Shown in pieces: positions 6,886-15,372 of a stretch of DNA of 24,606 nt. The notes below the pieces were generated by a model. It saw only the letters and a program-made list of their open reading frames with translations. It ran no database searches and had not been told where the DNA came from. Made by a program: the position numbers and the translations under genes. The DNA lies in assembly GCA_044508215.1 (NCBI GenBank), contig JBIQID010000029.1, forward strand, positions 1 through 24,606, written 5' to 3'. Position 1 is the stretch's first letter. Each line of letters begins with the position of its first letter. Origin of the DNA: JAEZFI01 sp044508215. GTDB lineage: Bacteria; Actinomycetota; Acidimicrobiia; Acidimicrobiales; Microtrichaceae.

Positions 6886-7464
6886 ATGAGGCTCATCCCG
6901 GCAAGCGCACCAGCGCCCGTCCTGCCGCGCCGGCGCCAGGTCCTGTACGCGTCCGCCTACGCCGCGGCGGCGTTCGCGATGCTGACCCTCACCCTCGTCG
7001 GCATGTACCTCGAGGCCCGCTCGGGCCAGCGGGCCCTCTGGCTCAGCGAGAACAACATCCCCCTGACGCAGCCGAACATGTTGTTCGGGACGCTCCTCAT
7101 CGGTGCGGTCACGGCACAGTGGGCGGTCTACTCCATCGCCCGCGACGACCGCGGCCACGCGTACCTGGCGATCGCCATCACCCTGCTGATGGGCCTCGCG
7201 TTCATCAACCAGACCTGGTTCCTCATGACCGAGGTGGGCCTCGGGATGGCGCAGGCCGAGGGGCCGTACTTCTACGCCGTGGTGGGCAGCCACCTGGCGA
7301 TGCTCATCGCTGCGATCGGGTTCTTCGCGATCACCGGTCTGCGGGCGCTGGGCGGCAGCTGGTCCAGCCGGAACCCCGACGCCGTCTCGGCGGCGGCGCT
7401 GTTCTGGCATGTCAACGTGGCGGTGTATGCGGTCGTCTGGCTGGCCGTCTACATCATGAAGTAG
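6886..7464 (+). CDS. Cytochrome c oxidase subunit III-like paralogue
   Basis: The 192-residue membrane protein has five predicted helices (about 20-42, 64-84, 93-113, 127-152, 167-190). Its second half resembles the genuine subunit III encoded at 11585. GSHLAML with H136 aligns with GFHGVHV, and LFWHVN near residue 172 with LYWHFVD; the conserved Asp is Asn here. GLAFINQTWFLMTE aligns with the GAVFVGGQVYEFTE helix. It lacks the long hydrophilic N-terminus of CtaE. GAGGAGG (6872-6878) lies 7 nt before the ATG and the gene starts 2 bp after the preceding stop, so it is tightly coupled to the ligand-free subunit I homologue. The pair may form a subcomplex or accessory module of the oxidase (inference). 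Confidence 0.7.
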   Translation: MRLIPASAPAPVLPRRRQVLYASAYAAAAFAMLTLTLVGMYLEARSGQRALWLSENNIPLTQPNMLFGTLLIGAVTAQWAVYSIARDDRGHAYLAIAITLLMGLAFINQTWFLMTEVGLGMAQAEGPYFYAVVGSHLAMLIAAIGFFAITGLRALGGSWSSRNPDAVSAAALFWHVNVAVYAVVWLAVYIMK

Positions 7465-7474
7465 CCGAGGGATC

Positions 7475-8353
7475 ATGGTCACGACCGGTTCGAAGTTCTT
7501 CTACGGCCTGGCGGGCGTCGGCCTCCTGGCCGCCGTCGTCTACGGCATCATCACCAACGGCGTCGACCACGGCGGCGTCGTGGCGGTGCTGACGGGCGAC
7601 GGTGCCGTCGACGCCCTGATCGGCCCGCTCACCCTCGGCTACAAGGGTGGCGTCGGGGACCACCTCGGCTACTCCGTGCTGATGGGCTTCGCGGCTTCCT
7701 GCCTGGGCCTCGGCATGGCCACCTCGTTCTTCCGCGACAGCGACGCCGAGGCGCTCGCCCAGCTCGAGCCGTCGGGTGAGGCCCCGGCGGTCGTGCGGCC
7801 GCAGAACATCAGCTTCTGGCCGATGGTCATGGCGTTCGCCGCCGGCCTCCTGATGGTCGGCCTCGCCGCCTCCCCGACGCTCTTCGTGATCGGCATCATC
7901 ACCGCTTCGATCGCCGGGATCGAGTGGTCGGTGCAGGCCTGGTCGGAGACCGCCACCGGCGATCCCGAGGTGAACGCTGCAGTGCGCTCCAGGCTCATGC
8001 GCCCGGTCGAGGTCCCGATCGGTGCCCTCATCGGCATCGCCGTGGTGCTGCTCTGCATCTCGCGGATCTTCCTCGCCACCGCAGGCTTCGGGGCGATGGT
8101 GGTCGGCTCGGCGCTCGCGGCGGCGATCTTCGTCGGCGCGGTGATCCTGAGCTCGCAGCCGCAGATCAAGCGCACCGCGCTGGTCGCAGCCGCCATCGCG
8201 TTCGGCGTGGCAGTGCTCGCTGTGGGCATCGGCGGTGCGATCGCCGGCCCCGCTCCCCACGAGGGACACCATCCGCCACCCGCTGCAGAGCTGATCGAGA
8301 CCGGCGCTCCCGCCGATTCGATGGTGCCCGCCACGTTGGGAGAGACTGACTGA
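7475..8353 (+). CDS. Seven-helix membrane protein of the oxidase operon (subunit IV-like segment)
   Basis: The 292-residue protein has about seven hydrophobic segments (8-25, 63-85, 113-132, 134-152, 178-199, 203-224, 234-257) and a short C-terminal tail containing EGHHPPP. The hairpin starting SFWP (113-116) and ending near GIEW (148-151) looks like the SYWP hairpin in the C-terminal extension of the CtaD in this operon. That suggests an accessory oxidase subunit. No heme, copper or catalytic motif is visible. The ATG at 7475 follows a CGAGG Shine-Dalgarno sequence and lies 10 bp after the previous stop; coxB starts 2 bp after its stop. The function is not established; position strongly implies a role in oxidase structure or assembly. 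Confidence 0.6.
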   Translation: MVTTGSKFFYGLAGVGLLAAVVYGIITNGVDHGGVVAVLTGDGAVDALIGPLTLGYKGGVGDHLGYSVLMGFAASCLGLGMATSFFRDSDAEALAQLEPSGEAPAVVRPQNISFWPMVMAFAAGLLMVGLAASPTLFVIGIITASIAGIEWSVQAWSETATGDPEVNAAVRSRLMRPVEVPIGALIGIAVVLLCISRIFLATAGFGAMVVGSALAAAIFVGAVILSSQPQIKRTALVAAAIAFGVAVLAVGIGGAIAGPAPHEGHHPPPAAELIETGAPADSMVPATLGETD

Positions 8354-8355
8354 CC

Positions 8356-9534
8356 ATGATCCAGCGCACCACCATCCGCCGGGCCGGCTGGACGGCCACC
8401 TCCAGTGCACTGGTGCTCCTCGGGGCCGGGTGCGGCCTCCACGACGAAGACCTGCCGCTCAACTCCCTCGACCCACGGGGCAAGCAGGCCGACGAGATCT
8501 ACTCGCTCGTCACCCCCGTCTTCTTGGTGGCCGGGGTCGTGTTCGTCCTCGTCATGGCCGCCGCCGTCTACCTGGCCGTCCGGTACCGCCGCCGCAAGGA
8601 CGACGTCGACGGCGTCGACGAGCCGATCCAGCGGCACGGCAACACCCCGCTCGAGTGGGGCTGGACCATCCTCCCGGCCCTGGTGCTCGCAGTGCTCGCG
8701 ATCGGGAACGTCCGCACCATCTGGACGCTCGAGAACGACCAGCTCGACGCCCCCATGGAGGTCGAGGTCATCGGCCACCAGTGGTGGTGGGAGTTCCGCT
8801 ACGACCTCGACGACGACGACGAGGCCGACATCATCACCGCCAACCAGCTGGTGATCCCGGCCGGCACCACGGTGCGCCTCGCGATCCAGTCGAACGACGT
8901 GATCCACTCGTTCTGGATCCCGAAGCTGAGCGGCAAGAAGGACGCCGTCCCCGGACGCGTGCACCACTGGGCCATCACCGCCGCCGAGCCCGGGATCTTC
9001 CAGGGCCAGTGCACCGAGTTCTGCGGCCTCTCCCACGCCTACATGCGCATGGAGGTCAAGGCGCTCGCCCAGGCCGACTACGACCAGTGGGTGGACAACC
9101 AGCTGGAGGGCCCGGTCGAGCCCGACGACGGCACCGAGGCAGCCGAGGGCAAGGAGATCTTCTTCCAGAAGTGCGCCAGCTGCCACCAGATCAACGGCTA
9201 CAGCGACACCGGTGAACGGCTCGACTCGGACGCTCCGGACACCGACTACCGAGGCCCCCGCCACCCGCTGATCGCCGGCAACGCCCCGAACCTCACCCAC
9301 CTCATGAGCCGCGACATGTTCGCCGGCAACATGTTCCGGCTCTACGAGCCCGGGGTGGACTCCGAGGCGGTCGACCCCGACGGGACCCCGGACCACGGCA
9401 CCCTCGGCGCCTGGCTCCGCGACCCACCGGAGATGAAGCCGATGGCCGCCGAGGCCAACCGCGGCATGCCCGACCTCCAACTGCCCGAAGACGAGATCCG
9501 CAAGCTCGTCGCCTACCTCACGCTGCTCAAGTAG
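8356..9534 (+). CDS. ctaC: Cytochrome c oxidase subunit II with fused cytochrome c domain (caa3-type)
   Basis: The 392-residue protein accepts electrons and passes them through CuA to subunit I. A lipoprotein signal ends in LLGAGC (lipobox Cys 26), followed by two membrane helices (about 51-76 and 102-120). The cupredoxin domain has the aromatic patch HQWWWEF (141-147). Full CuA ligands are present: H184, C219, E221 (backbone), C223, H227 and M230. A C-terminal cytochrome c domain carries CASCH (273-277) for covalent heme c, with a Met ligand likely among M360, M363 and M371. The fusion means the enzyme carries its own cytochrome c. It requires heme c attachment, which fits the ccdA and TlpA-like genes at 19758-21323. 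The ATG at 8356 is 2 bp after the previous stop. Confidence 0.96.
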   Translation: MIQRTTIRRAGWTATSSALVLLGAGCGLHDEDLPLNSLDPRGKQADEIYSLVTPVFLVAGVVFVLVMAAAVYLAVRYRRRKDDVDGVDEPIQRHGNTPLEWGWTILPALVLAVLAIGNVRTIWTLENDQLDAPMEVEVIGHQWWWEFRYDLDDDDEADIITANQLVIPAGTTVRLAIQSNDVIHSFWIPKLSGKKDAVPGRVHHWAITAAEPGIFQGQCTEFCGLSHAYMRMEVKALAQADYDQWVDNQLEGPVEPDDGTEAAEGKEIFFQKCASCHQINGYSDTGERLDSDAPDTDYRGPRHPLIAGNAPNLTHLMSRDMFAGNMFRLYEPGVDSEAVDPDGTPDHGTLGAWLRDPPEMKPMAAEANRGMPDLQLPEDEIRKLVAYLTLLK

Positions 9535-9557
9535 ATCGCTGACACCAAGGGACTCCC

Positions 9558-11588
9558 ATGGCACTCGTCAACGCCCGAACCCCCCTCGAGCTCCCGTCCG
9601 GGGCCGAGCGCACCGTCCGGAGGCCGCTCGGCGTGTTCTCCCGGCCGGTCCAGCCCACGGGGTGGCGCAGCTGGGTCTTCACCGTCGATCACAAGAAGAT
9701 CGGCATCATGTACGGCGTCGGCTCGATGTTCTTCTTCCTCGTGGGAGGCATCGAGGCGCTGCTGATCCGCACGCAGCTGGCCCGCCCGGGCCTGAAGGTG
9801 CTGTCGGCCGACCTGTTCAACCAGGTCTTCACGATGCACGGCGTCACGATGGTGTTCCTGGTGGTGATGCCACTGCAGGCGGCGTTCGCGAACTACCTGA
9901 TCCCCCTGCAGATCGGCGCCCGGGACGTGTCGTTCCCGCGCCTCAACGCGCTCAGCTTCTGGATCTGGCTCTTCGGCGCCATCTTCTTCAACACGTCCTG
10001 GTTCCTCGGCGGCGGCGCTGACGGCGGCTGGTTCAACTACGCGCCGAACAACGGCGTGATCTTCTCGCCGGGCCACGGGATCGACTTCTACGCGGTCGGC
10101 CTCCAGATCATCGGCGTGGCGTCGCTGATCTCCGCGGTGAACCTGATCGTGACCGTGATCAACATGCGGGCACCGGGCATGACCTGGTTCAAGGTGCCGG
10201 TCTTCACCTGGATGGCGCTGGTCACGCAGTTCCTGCTGCTGTTCGCCCTGCCGGTGATCGCGGTGGCGCTGTTCCTGCTCACCTTCGACCGCCTCTACGG
10301 GTCGACGTTCTTCAACGCCTCCCTCGGCGGCGACCCCATGTTGTGGGAGCACCTGTTCTGGATCTTCGGGCACCCGGAGGTCTACATCATGATCATGCCG
10401 AGCTTCGGGATCGTCTCGGAGATCATCCCGGTGTTCAGCCGCAAGCCGATCTTCGGCTACCCGTTCATGGTCTTCAGCGGCATCGCCATCGGCTTCATGG
10501 GCTGGGGCGTGTGGGCGCACCACATGTTCGCCTCGGGCATGGGCCCCATGTCGGTGATGGCGTTCTCGCTGTCCACGATGTTCATCGCGGTGCCCACCGG
10601 CGTGAAGATCCTCAACTGGCTGGCCACCATGTGGGGCGGCAGGTTGAAGTTCACCACCGCGATGCTGTTCGCGATCGGCCTGGTCACGATGTTCACCATC
10701 GGCGGCCTGTCGGGTGTGACCCACGCCTTCGCCCCGGCCGACACCCAGCAGACCGACACGTACTACATCGTCGCCCACTTCCACTACGTGCTGTTCGGTG
10801 GGGCGCTGCTCGCCATCTTCGGCGGCTTCTACTTCTGGTGGCCCAAGATGTTCGGCTACCGGCTGGGCGAGACGGTCGGCAAGTGGAACTTCTGGCTGAT
10901 GCTCATCGGCTTCAACCTCACCTTCGGGCCGATGCACATCCTCGGCCTGCAGGGGATGAGCCGCCGCATCTTCACCTACAGCGAGGGCCAGGGGTTCGAC
11001 TTCTGGAACCTCGTGGCCACGATCGGTGCGTTCACCATCGCCGTCAGCCTGCTCGTCTTCTTCTTCAACATCTGGGCCAGCTTCCGCAAGCACAAGGCGT
11101 CGGGCCAGGTGGAGTCGGGTGACCCCTGGGACGCCCGCAGCCTCGAGTGGATGATCCCGTCGCCCGCGCCGGAGCACAACTTCGACGAGGCGCCGGTGGT
11201 GAGCGAGCTCGACGAGTTCTGGCACCGGAAGTACGGCCACGACGAGTCGGGCCGGCTGGTCCGGATCGCCGCCACGGAGGACGTCCTCCAGAAGGGCGAC
11301 GCCACGAACGTGCACCTGCCGTCGCCGTCGTACTGGCCCATCGTGCTCGCAGCCGGGTTGCCGTTCATCGGCTACGGCGTGATCTTCAACCTCGGCTGGG
11401 CCGTGCTGGGCGGCGTGCTGCTCCTTGCCGGTGTGTACGGCTGGGTCATGGAGCCGTCGACCGACCCCGAGGCCCACCACGGGCTGCACGACGGCGACGA
11501 GCACCAGTCCACCGCCGAGGCAGCGTTCGAGGAAGCAGCCGCTGGCGAGGGCGACTCGCAGGCTGAGCTGGAGGAGGCACCGCAGTGA
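9558..11588 (+). CDS. ctaD: Cytochrome c oxidase subunit I (aa3-type, family A)
   Basis: This 676-residue catalytic subunit reduces O2 to water with proton pumping. All ligands are present: H94 and H409 for heme a, H407 for heme a3, and H272, H321 and H322 for CuB. Y276 in GHPEVY would form the His-Tyr crosslink, and E274 in the same motif marks a D-channel A1-type enzyme. The conserved block GDPWDARSLEW (521-531) follows helix 12. A C-terminal extension then adds SYWP (591-594), a further two-helix hairpin (about 593-632) and an acidic His-containing tail. The ATG at 9558 is 23 bp after ctaC. Its stop overlaps the ctaE GTG as GTGA, with GAGGAGG upstream. Confidence 0.98.
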   Translation: MALVNARTPLELPSGAERTVRRPLGVFSRPVQPTGWRSWVFTVDHKKIGIMYGVGSMFFFLVGGIEALLIRTQLARPGLKVLSADLFNQVFTMHGVTMVFLVVMPLQAAFANYLIPLQIGARDVSFPRLNALSFWIWLFGAIFFNTSWFLGGGADGGWFNYAPNNGVIFSPGHGIDFYAVGLQIIGVASLISAVNLIVTVINMRAPGMTWFKVPVFTWMALVTQFLLLFALPVIAVALFLLTFDRLYGSTFFNASLGGDPMLWEHLFWIFGHPEVYIMIMPSFGIVSEIIPVFSRKPIFGYPFMVFSGIAIGFMGWGVWAHHMFASGMGPMSVMAFSLSTMFIAVPTGVKILNWLATMWGGRLKFTTAMLFAIGLVTMFTIGGLSGVTHAFAPADTQQTDTYYIVAHFHYVLFGGALLAIFGGFYFWWPKMFGYRLGETVGKWNFWLMLIGFNLTFGPMHILGLQGMSRRIFTYSEGQGFDFWNLVATIGAFTIAVSLLVFFFNIWASFRKHKASGQVESGDPWDARSLEWMIPSPAPEHNFDEAPVVSELDEFWHRKYGHDESGRLVRIAATEDVLQKGDATNVHLPSPSYWPIVLAAGLPFIGYGVIFNLGWAVLGGVLLLAGVYGWVMEPSTDPEAHHGLHDGDEHQSTAEAAFEEAAAGEGDSQAELEEAPQ

Positions 11589-12268
11589 CCGACGTTGGCG
11601 TCCAGACGACCGACGAGGTGGAGGTGCCGGCCATCGAGGACGGGCACCTCGCCGAACACGAAGAGCACCCCACCGCCACGGGGATCAGCAACGAGAAGCT
11701 GTCCATGTGGGTGTTCCTGGGGTCCGAGTGCCTCCTCTTCGGTGGCCTCATCTCCACCTACCTGCTCTACAAGAACCGCCCCGGTGCGATCGAGATCCGC
11801 GACACGGTCGCGGGCGCGCACGTGGGCAACGAGCAGCGGATCTCCGACCTGTTCGACATCGGCTTCACGTCGGTCAGCTCGTTCATCCTGCTGGCCAGCT
11901 CGCTGACCATGGTGTTCGCGGTGCTCGCCGCGGCCCGGGGCGAGAAGGACAAGCTGCGGCTCTGGCTCGGCACCACCGCTGCGCTCGGCGCGGTGTTCGT
12001 CGGCGGCCAGGTGTACGAGTTCACCGAGTTCCTGAACATGGGCGCCGGGTACACCTCGAACGTGTCGACGTCCGCCTTCTACACGCTGACGGGCTTCCAC
12101 GGCGTCCACGTGACGATCGGCATCCTGATCCTGCTCACCACGCTGGCGCTGACGTTCCGGGACCGGAACCGGGTGACGCCCGAGCGCGTCGAGATCGTCG
12201 GGCTGTACTGGCACTTCGTCGACGTGATCTGGATCCTGATCTTCACCGTCATCTACCTCATCAAGTGA
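11585..12268 (+). CDS. ctaE: Cytochrome c oxidase subunit III
   Basis: The 227-residue protein has an acidic N-terminus of about 38 residues and then five membrane helices, a common actinobacterial form. Family residues include E145 in QVYEFTE, H172 and H175 in GFHGVHV, and H210 with D213 in YWHFVD near the C-terminus. Subunit III stabilises subunit I and supports proton uptake. The GTG start at 11585 overlaps the ctaD stop (GTGA) and is preceded by GAGGAGG at 11571-11577. It is the bona fide counterpart of the subunit-III-like paralogue encoded at 6886-7464. Confidence 0.96.
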   Translation: MTDVGVQTTDEVEVPAIEDGHLAEHEEHPTATGISNEKLSMWVFLGSECLLFGGLISTYLLYKNRPGAIEIRDTVAGAHVGNEQRISDLFDIGFTSVSSFILLASSLTMVFAVLAAARGEKDKLRLWLGTTAALGAVFVGGQVYEFTEFLNMGAGYTSNVSTSAFYTLTGFHGVHVTIGILILLTTLALTFRDRNRVTPERVEIVGLYWHFVDVIWILIFTVIYLIK

Positions 12269-12282
12269 CAAGCGAGCCGACC

Positions 12283-12714
12283 ATGACCTCCGTAGCCGAG
12301 TCGCCCGCCGAAGTCGTCGAGCACGACGACCACGAACACGAACACGACCACCCGGGCCTCGGGGTCTACTGGAAGATCGGGGCCATCCTGGCGGTGCTCA
12401 CCGCGCTCGAGGTGTCGACCTACTGGTGGCCCGAGGGCTTCTGGACGGCCAGCGTCCTGATCATCCTGATGATCGTGAAGTTCGCGCTGGTGGCGCTGTA
12501 CTTCATGCACCTGAAGTTCGACTCGAAGCTGCTCCGCAGCGTCTTCATGGGGGGCATGATCCTGGCGATCGGGATCTACCTCGCGACGCTGAGCGCGCTG
12601 ACCTTCTGGGTCGACTCGGGGACGCCGGAGTTCCAGGACCCGCCTCGGGCCAAGCCCATACCACCACCCGTGACGGCGACGCCCTCAGGGGCCCAGCCGG
12701 GCGGCGACCACTGA
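12283..12714 (+). CDS. Cytochrome c oxidase subunit IV family protein
   Basis: The 143-residue protein has three hydrophobic helices (about residues 28-45, 51-73, 85-107) in the COX4-type prokaryotic pattern. MIVKFALVALYFMHLKFD spans the second helix and the loop after it. The N-terminus is rich in His, Asp and Glu (EHDDHEHEHDHPG, about 12-24) and might bind metal ions. The C-terminal tail is proline-rich. The ATG at 12283 is taken as start. An in-frame GTG at 12265 overlaps the ctaE stop as GTGA and would add six residues; neither has a strong Shine-Dalgarno sequence. A structural subunit of the caa3 oxidase. Confidence 0.88.
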   Translation: MTSVAESPAEVVEHDDHEHEHDHPGLGVYWKIGAILAVLTALEVSTYWWPEGFWTASVLIILMIVKFALVALYFMHLKFDSKLLRSVFMGGMILAIGIYLATLSALTFWVDSGTPEFQDPPRAKPIPPPVTATPSGAQPGGDH

Positions 12715-12718
12715 CGAC

Positions 12719-13660
12719 ATGATCGCAGAGTCCGCCCTCCCGGCATGGGAACCGCACCCGGAGGTCTGGGTGCTCATGGGGGGACTCATCGCACTCGGCT
12801 TCTACACGTCGAGGGTCATCGAACCGACGGTCGTCGCGAAGGGCGGCCGACCGATCCGCCGGTCGCAGCGCTGGTGGTTCTTCGGGGCCGTGGTGCTGAT
12901 GTGGTTCGCGTCGGACTGGCCGATCCACGACGTGTCCGAGGACCGCCTCTACTCGGTCCACATGTTCCAGCACCTGCTGTACTCGGTGGTCATCCCGCCG
13001 ATGCTGCTGCTGGCGACACCCGAGTGGCTGGGCCGGCTGATCCTGGGGCAGGGGAAGCTGCTCAAGTGGTTCCGGCGCCTGGCGAGGCCGCTGCCGGCGG
13101 CCGTCGGGTACAACGTGCTGGTCGCGTTCACGCACTGGTCGTGGGCGGTGAACACCAGCATCGACAACGGCCCGTTCCACTACCTGCTGCACGTGCTCGT
13201 GGTGTTCACCGCGCTGCTCGCCTGGGTGCCGGTCTGCGGGCCGTTCCCCGAGATGCGCGCCACCCCGCCGGTGCAGATGGTGCACATCTTCCTGCTGTCG
13301 GTGATCCCCACCATCCCGTCGTCCTGGCTCACCGCCGCGGAGGGCGTGGTGTACGACGGCTACGACCGTGGTGGACCCCAGCTCTTCGGCCTCTCGGTCA
13401 TCGAGGACCAGCAGCTGGCGGGAGTGGTGATGAAGCTGACCGGCGGCTTCTACCTGTGGCTGCTGATCATCATCGTGTTCTTCCGATGGGTGGGCAGCGA
13501 ACGTGGTTCGGCGCCGAAGTACCGCGGTCGCCTCGTCCCGACCGCGCCGGCGCCGACGGACACCCCTGAGCCCGGGGCCGAAGCCGAGCTATCGATGGTC
13601 GGGGTGCCAGCGGAAGCGCCAGGCGGCGAGGGCGGGCAGGGCGACCGCCCAGGCGCCTAG
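12719..13660 (+). CDS. ctaG: Cytochrome c oxidase assembly factor CtaG (caa3_CtaG family)
   Basis: The 313-residue membrane protein has about seven helices and the His-rich sequence features of the caa3_CtaG family: SVHMFQHLLY, FTHWSW, YLLHVLVVF, and MVHIFLLS followed by PTIPSSWLT. Members are needed for assembly of the oxidase copper site, most likely by handling copper at the membrane. The ATG at 12719 begins 4 bp after the subunit IV stop. The C-terminal tail (about 50 residues) is Pro, Gly and Glu rich. It overlaps the 3' end of the opposing ABC permease gene by 72 bp. It is the last gene of the oxidase operon. Confidence 0.9.
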   Translation: MIAESALPAWEPHPEVWVLMGGLIALGFYTSRVIEPTVVAKGGRPIRRSQRWWFFGAVVLMWFASDWPIHDVSEDRLYSVHMFQHLLYSVVIPPMLLLATPEWLGRLILGQGKLLKWFRRLARPLPAAVGYNVLVAFTHWSWAVNTSIDNGPFHYLLHVLVVFTALLAWVPVCGPFPEMRATPPVQMVHIFLLSVIPTIPSSWLTAAEGVVYDGYDRGGPQLFGLSVIEDQQLAGVVMKLTGGFYLWLLIIIVFFRWVGSERGSAPKYRGRLVPTAPAPTDTPEPGAEAELSMVGVPAEAPGGEGGQGDRPGA

Positions 13661-14326
13661 CACTCCCCACGACATCGCTTCGGTCTGCTGCCCGGACGAC
13701 AGCGAGCCGATCATCACGTCCGCCAGGGCGGCAGCCGGGAGCAGCGAGGCGACGGCCTGCACCGCGCCCGGGAGCTCGTCGAACGGGATCATCATGCCCC
13801 CGGTCGCCAGGAGCACCAGGTACAGGGCGTTGCACAGAGCGAGGTTCAGCGGGCCCGACAGGGTTCCGGCCATGAGCAGCGCCAGGCCGGCGAACGCAGC
13901 GGTGCCCAGGACGGTCCCGAGCGCGACCGCCGGCCAGCCGGGCTCCGGCTCGAAGCCGAGGAGCAGCCCGGTGGGGATCAGGATCGCGAACTGGAGCAGC
14001 TCGGTGGCGAGGACTGCCGTCGCCTTCGCAGCGATGAGGCGTGGACGTCCGAGCGGCGTGGCACCCAGCCGCTTGAGCACCCCGTACCACCGCTCGAAGC
14101 CGGTCCCGATGCCGAGGCTCACGAGGGCGGAGGACATCACCGCCAGGGCCAGCACGCCGGGAGCGAGGAAGTCGATGGGCTGGTCGAACCCGGTGACCTC
14201 CACCACGTCGACCTGTGAGAAGAAGACCAGGACGGCGAACGGGATGCCGATCGACACGAGGAGCTGCTCGCCCTGCCGCAGCGAGAGGAGCAGCTCGGCG
14301 CGCACCTGCGCGAGGTAGGCCCTCAC
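13589..14326 (-). CDS. ABC-2 type transporter permease
   Basis: The 245-residue protein has about six membrane helices in the ABC-2 permease pattern. A cytoplasmic N-terminus containing RAELLLSLRQGEQ is followed by helices, and the loop GFERWYGVLKRLGATPLGR (about residues 77-95) is typical of the coupling region of small exporters. The GTG at 14326 overlaps the ATPase stop as GTGA, so the two genes form one unit. Actinobacteria often carry a DrrAB-like exporter beside cytochrome oxidase assembly genes, as near ctaB and ctaA in Mycobacterium. A link to heme or oxidase maturation is possible but unproven. Substrate unknown. Confidence 0.88.
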   Translation of the reverse strand: MRAYLAQVRAELLLSLRQGEQLLVSIGIPFAVLVFFSQVDVVEVTGFDQPIDFLAPGVLALAVMSSALVSLGIGTGFERWYGVLKRLGATPLGRPRLIAAKATAVLATELLQFAILIPTGLLLGFEPEPGWPAVALGTVLGTAAFAGLALLMAGTLSGPLNLALCNALYLVLLATGGMMIPFDELPGAVQAVASLLPAAALADVMIGSLSSGQQTEAMSWGVLGAWAVALPALAAWRFRWHPDHR

Positions 14327-15321
14327 GAGCCGCTCCCTGACGAACGTGCACGCCGTCCGCGTCGGCCGCGCCTGCGGCGCCGACCCGGCCCCGTGTCCGA
14401 GGCGTCGGCGTCCTCCTCGGGCCGTTCGGTGGTCAGGCGGAGGAACACGTCGTCGAGGCGCTGCCGCCCGGCCCTGAGGTCGCCGAGCAGCTGGCCCTGG
14501 GCAGCCAGCCAGTTGGTCACCGCCGCCACCGCTGCCGGGGTGGGACGGGTCGCCACCCGGTAGTGGCCGGGACGGACCTCGGTCACCGGCACGTCGATCG
14601 CGATGCCGAGGCCGACGCAGTCGAGGCCCGCCTCGGCGCGGAAGGAGAAGTGGTCGGCCGACTCGGCGCTCAACAGCTCGTCGGGCGTCCCGTCGGCCAC
14701 GACCCTCCCGGCGTCGACGATCACGATCCTGTCCGCGAGGCCCTCGGCTTCCTCGAGGTCGTGGGTGGTCAGCACGACGCAGACACCGTCGCTCCGCAGG
14801 TCGCCGACGAGGCTGCGGATCAGCTGCCGCCCCTGGAGGTCGACCCCTGCGGTCGGTTCGTCCAGGAACGCGACCGTCGGCCGGCCCACGAGAGCGAGGG
14901 CCAGCGAGAGCCGCTGCTGCTCACCCCCCGAGAGCGAACGCCAGGTCGTCCGCCGGCGGTGTCCCAAGCCCACGAGCCGCAGGAGCTCCTCGGGGTCGCG
15001 GGGGTCGTCGTAGTACGAGGCGAAGAGGCGGAGCGCCTCGGGCGGACGGATGCCGGTGTAGACCCCGCCGCCCTGCAGCATCACACCGATGCGCCGGCGC
15101 AGCTGTGCCCCGTCACGGATCGGATCGAGGCCGTCGACGCGGACGGTGCCGCCGTCGGGGGCCCGGTAGCCCTCGAGGCATTCGAGCGTGGAGGTCTTGC
15201 CGGCGCCGTTCGGACCCAGCACCACGGTCACCTCGCCGGGACGGGCCACGAACGAGACGTCCGCCACCGCCACGGTGGTCCCGTAGCGGACGACCAGCTC
15301 GTCGACCTCCACCGTCGCCAC
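14323..15321 (-). CDS. ABC transporter ATP-binding protein (DrrA/CcmA-like)
   Basis: The 332-residue ATPase has Walker A GPNGAGKT (36-43), Q-loop Q83, signature LSGGEQQR (130-137), Walker B ending in LDEP (153-156) and switch H187. A C-terminal regulatory segment of about 90 residues follows, with RLDDVFLRLT as found in DrrA-type exporters. The protein ends in an arginine-rich tail (about 310-327). The GTG at 15321 is preceded by a TAGCGT -10 box with an 8-nt gap, suggesting leaderless expression. It is coupled to the permease by a 4-bp overlap. Predicted to drive export; substrate cannot be inferred from sequence. Confidence 0.92.
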   Translation of the reverse strand: MATVEVDELVVRYGTTVAVADVSFVARPGEVTVVLGPNGAGKTSTLECLEGYRAPDGGTVRVDGLDPIRDGAQLRRRIGVMLQGGGVYTGIRPPEALRLFASYYDDPRDPEELLRLVGLGHRRRTTWRSLSGGEQQRLSLALALVGRPTVAFLDEPTAGVDLQGRQLIRSLVGDLRSDGVCVVLTTHDLEEAEGLADRIVIVDAGRVVADGTPDELLSAESADHFSFRAEAGLDCVGLGIAIDVPVTEVRPGHYRVATRPTPAAVAAVTNWLAAQGQLLGDLRAGRQRLDDVFLRLTTERPEEDADASDTGPGRRRRRGRRGRRARSSGSGS

Positions 15322-15329
15322 GTGCCCCG

Positions 15330-15335
15330 ACGCTA
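15330..15335 (-). promoter_or_regulatory. -10 box of the ABC exporter operon
   Basis: The minus strand reads TAGCGT, 8 nt before the GTG start at 15321. Confidence 0.5.
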
Positions 15336-15372
15336 CCTGCGCCGGGTCTGGCGGCCCGAATGCCGTGACCGT

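Noticed and set aside
7669..11504. Very long minus-strand open frames opposite ctaC and ctaD
   Set aside because: They are products of the GC-skewed third positions of the oxidase genes and show no family features.
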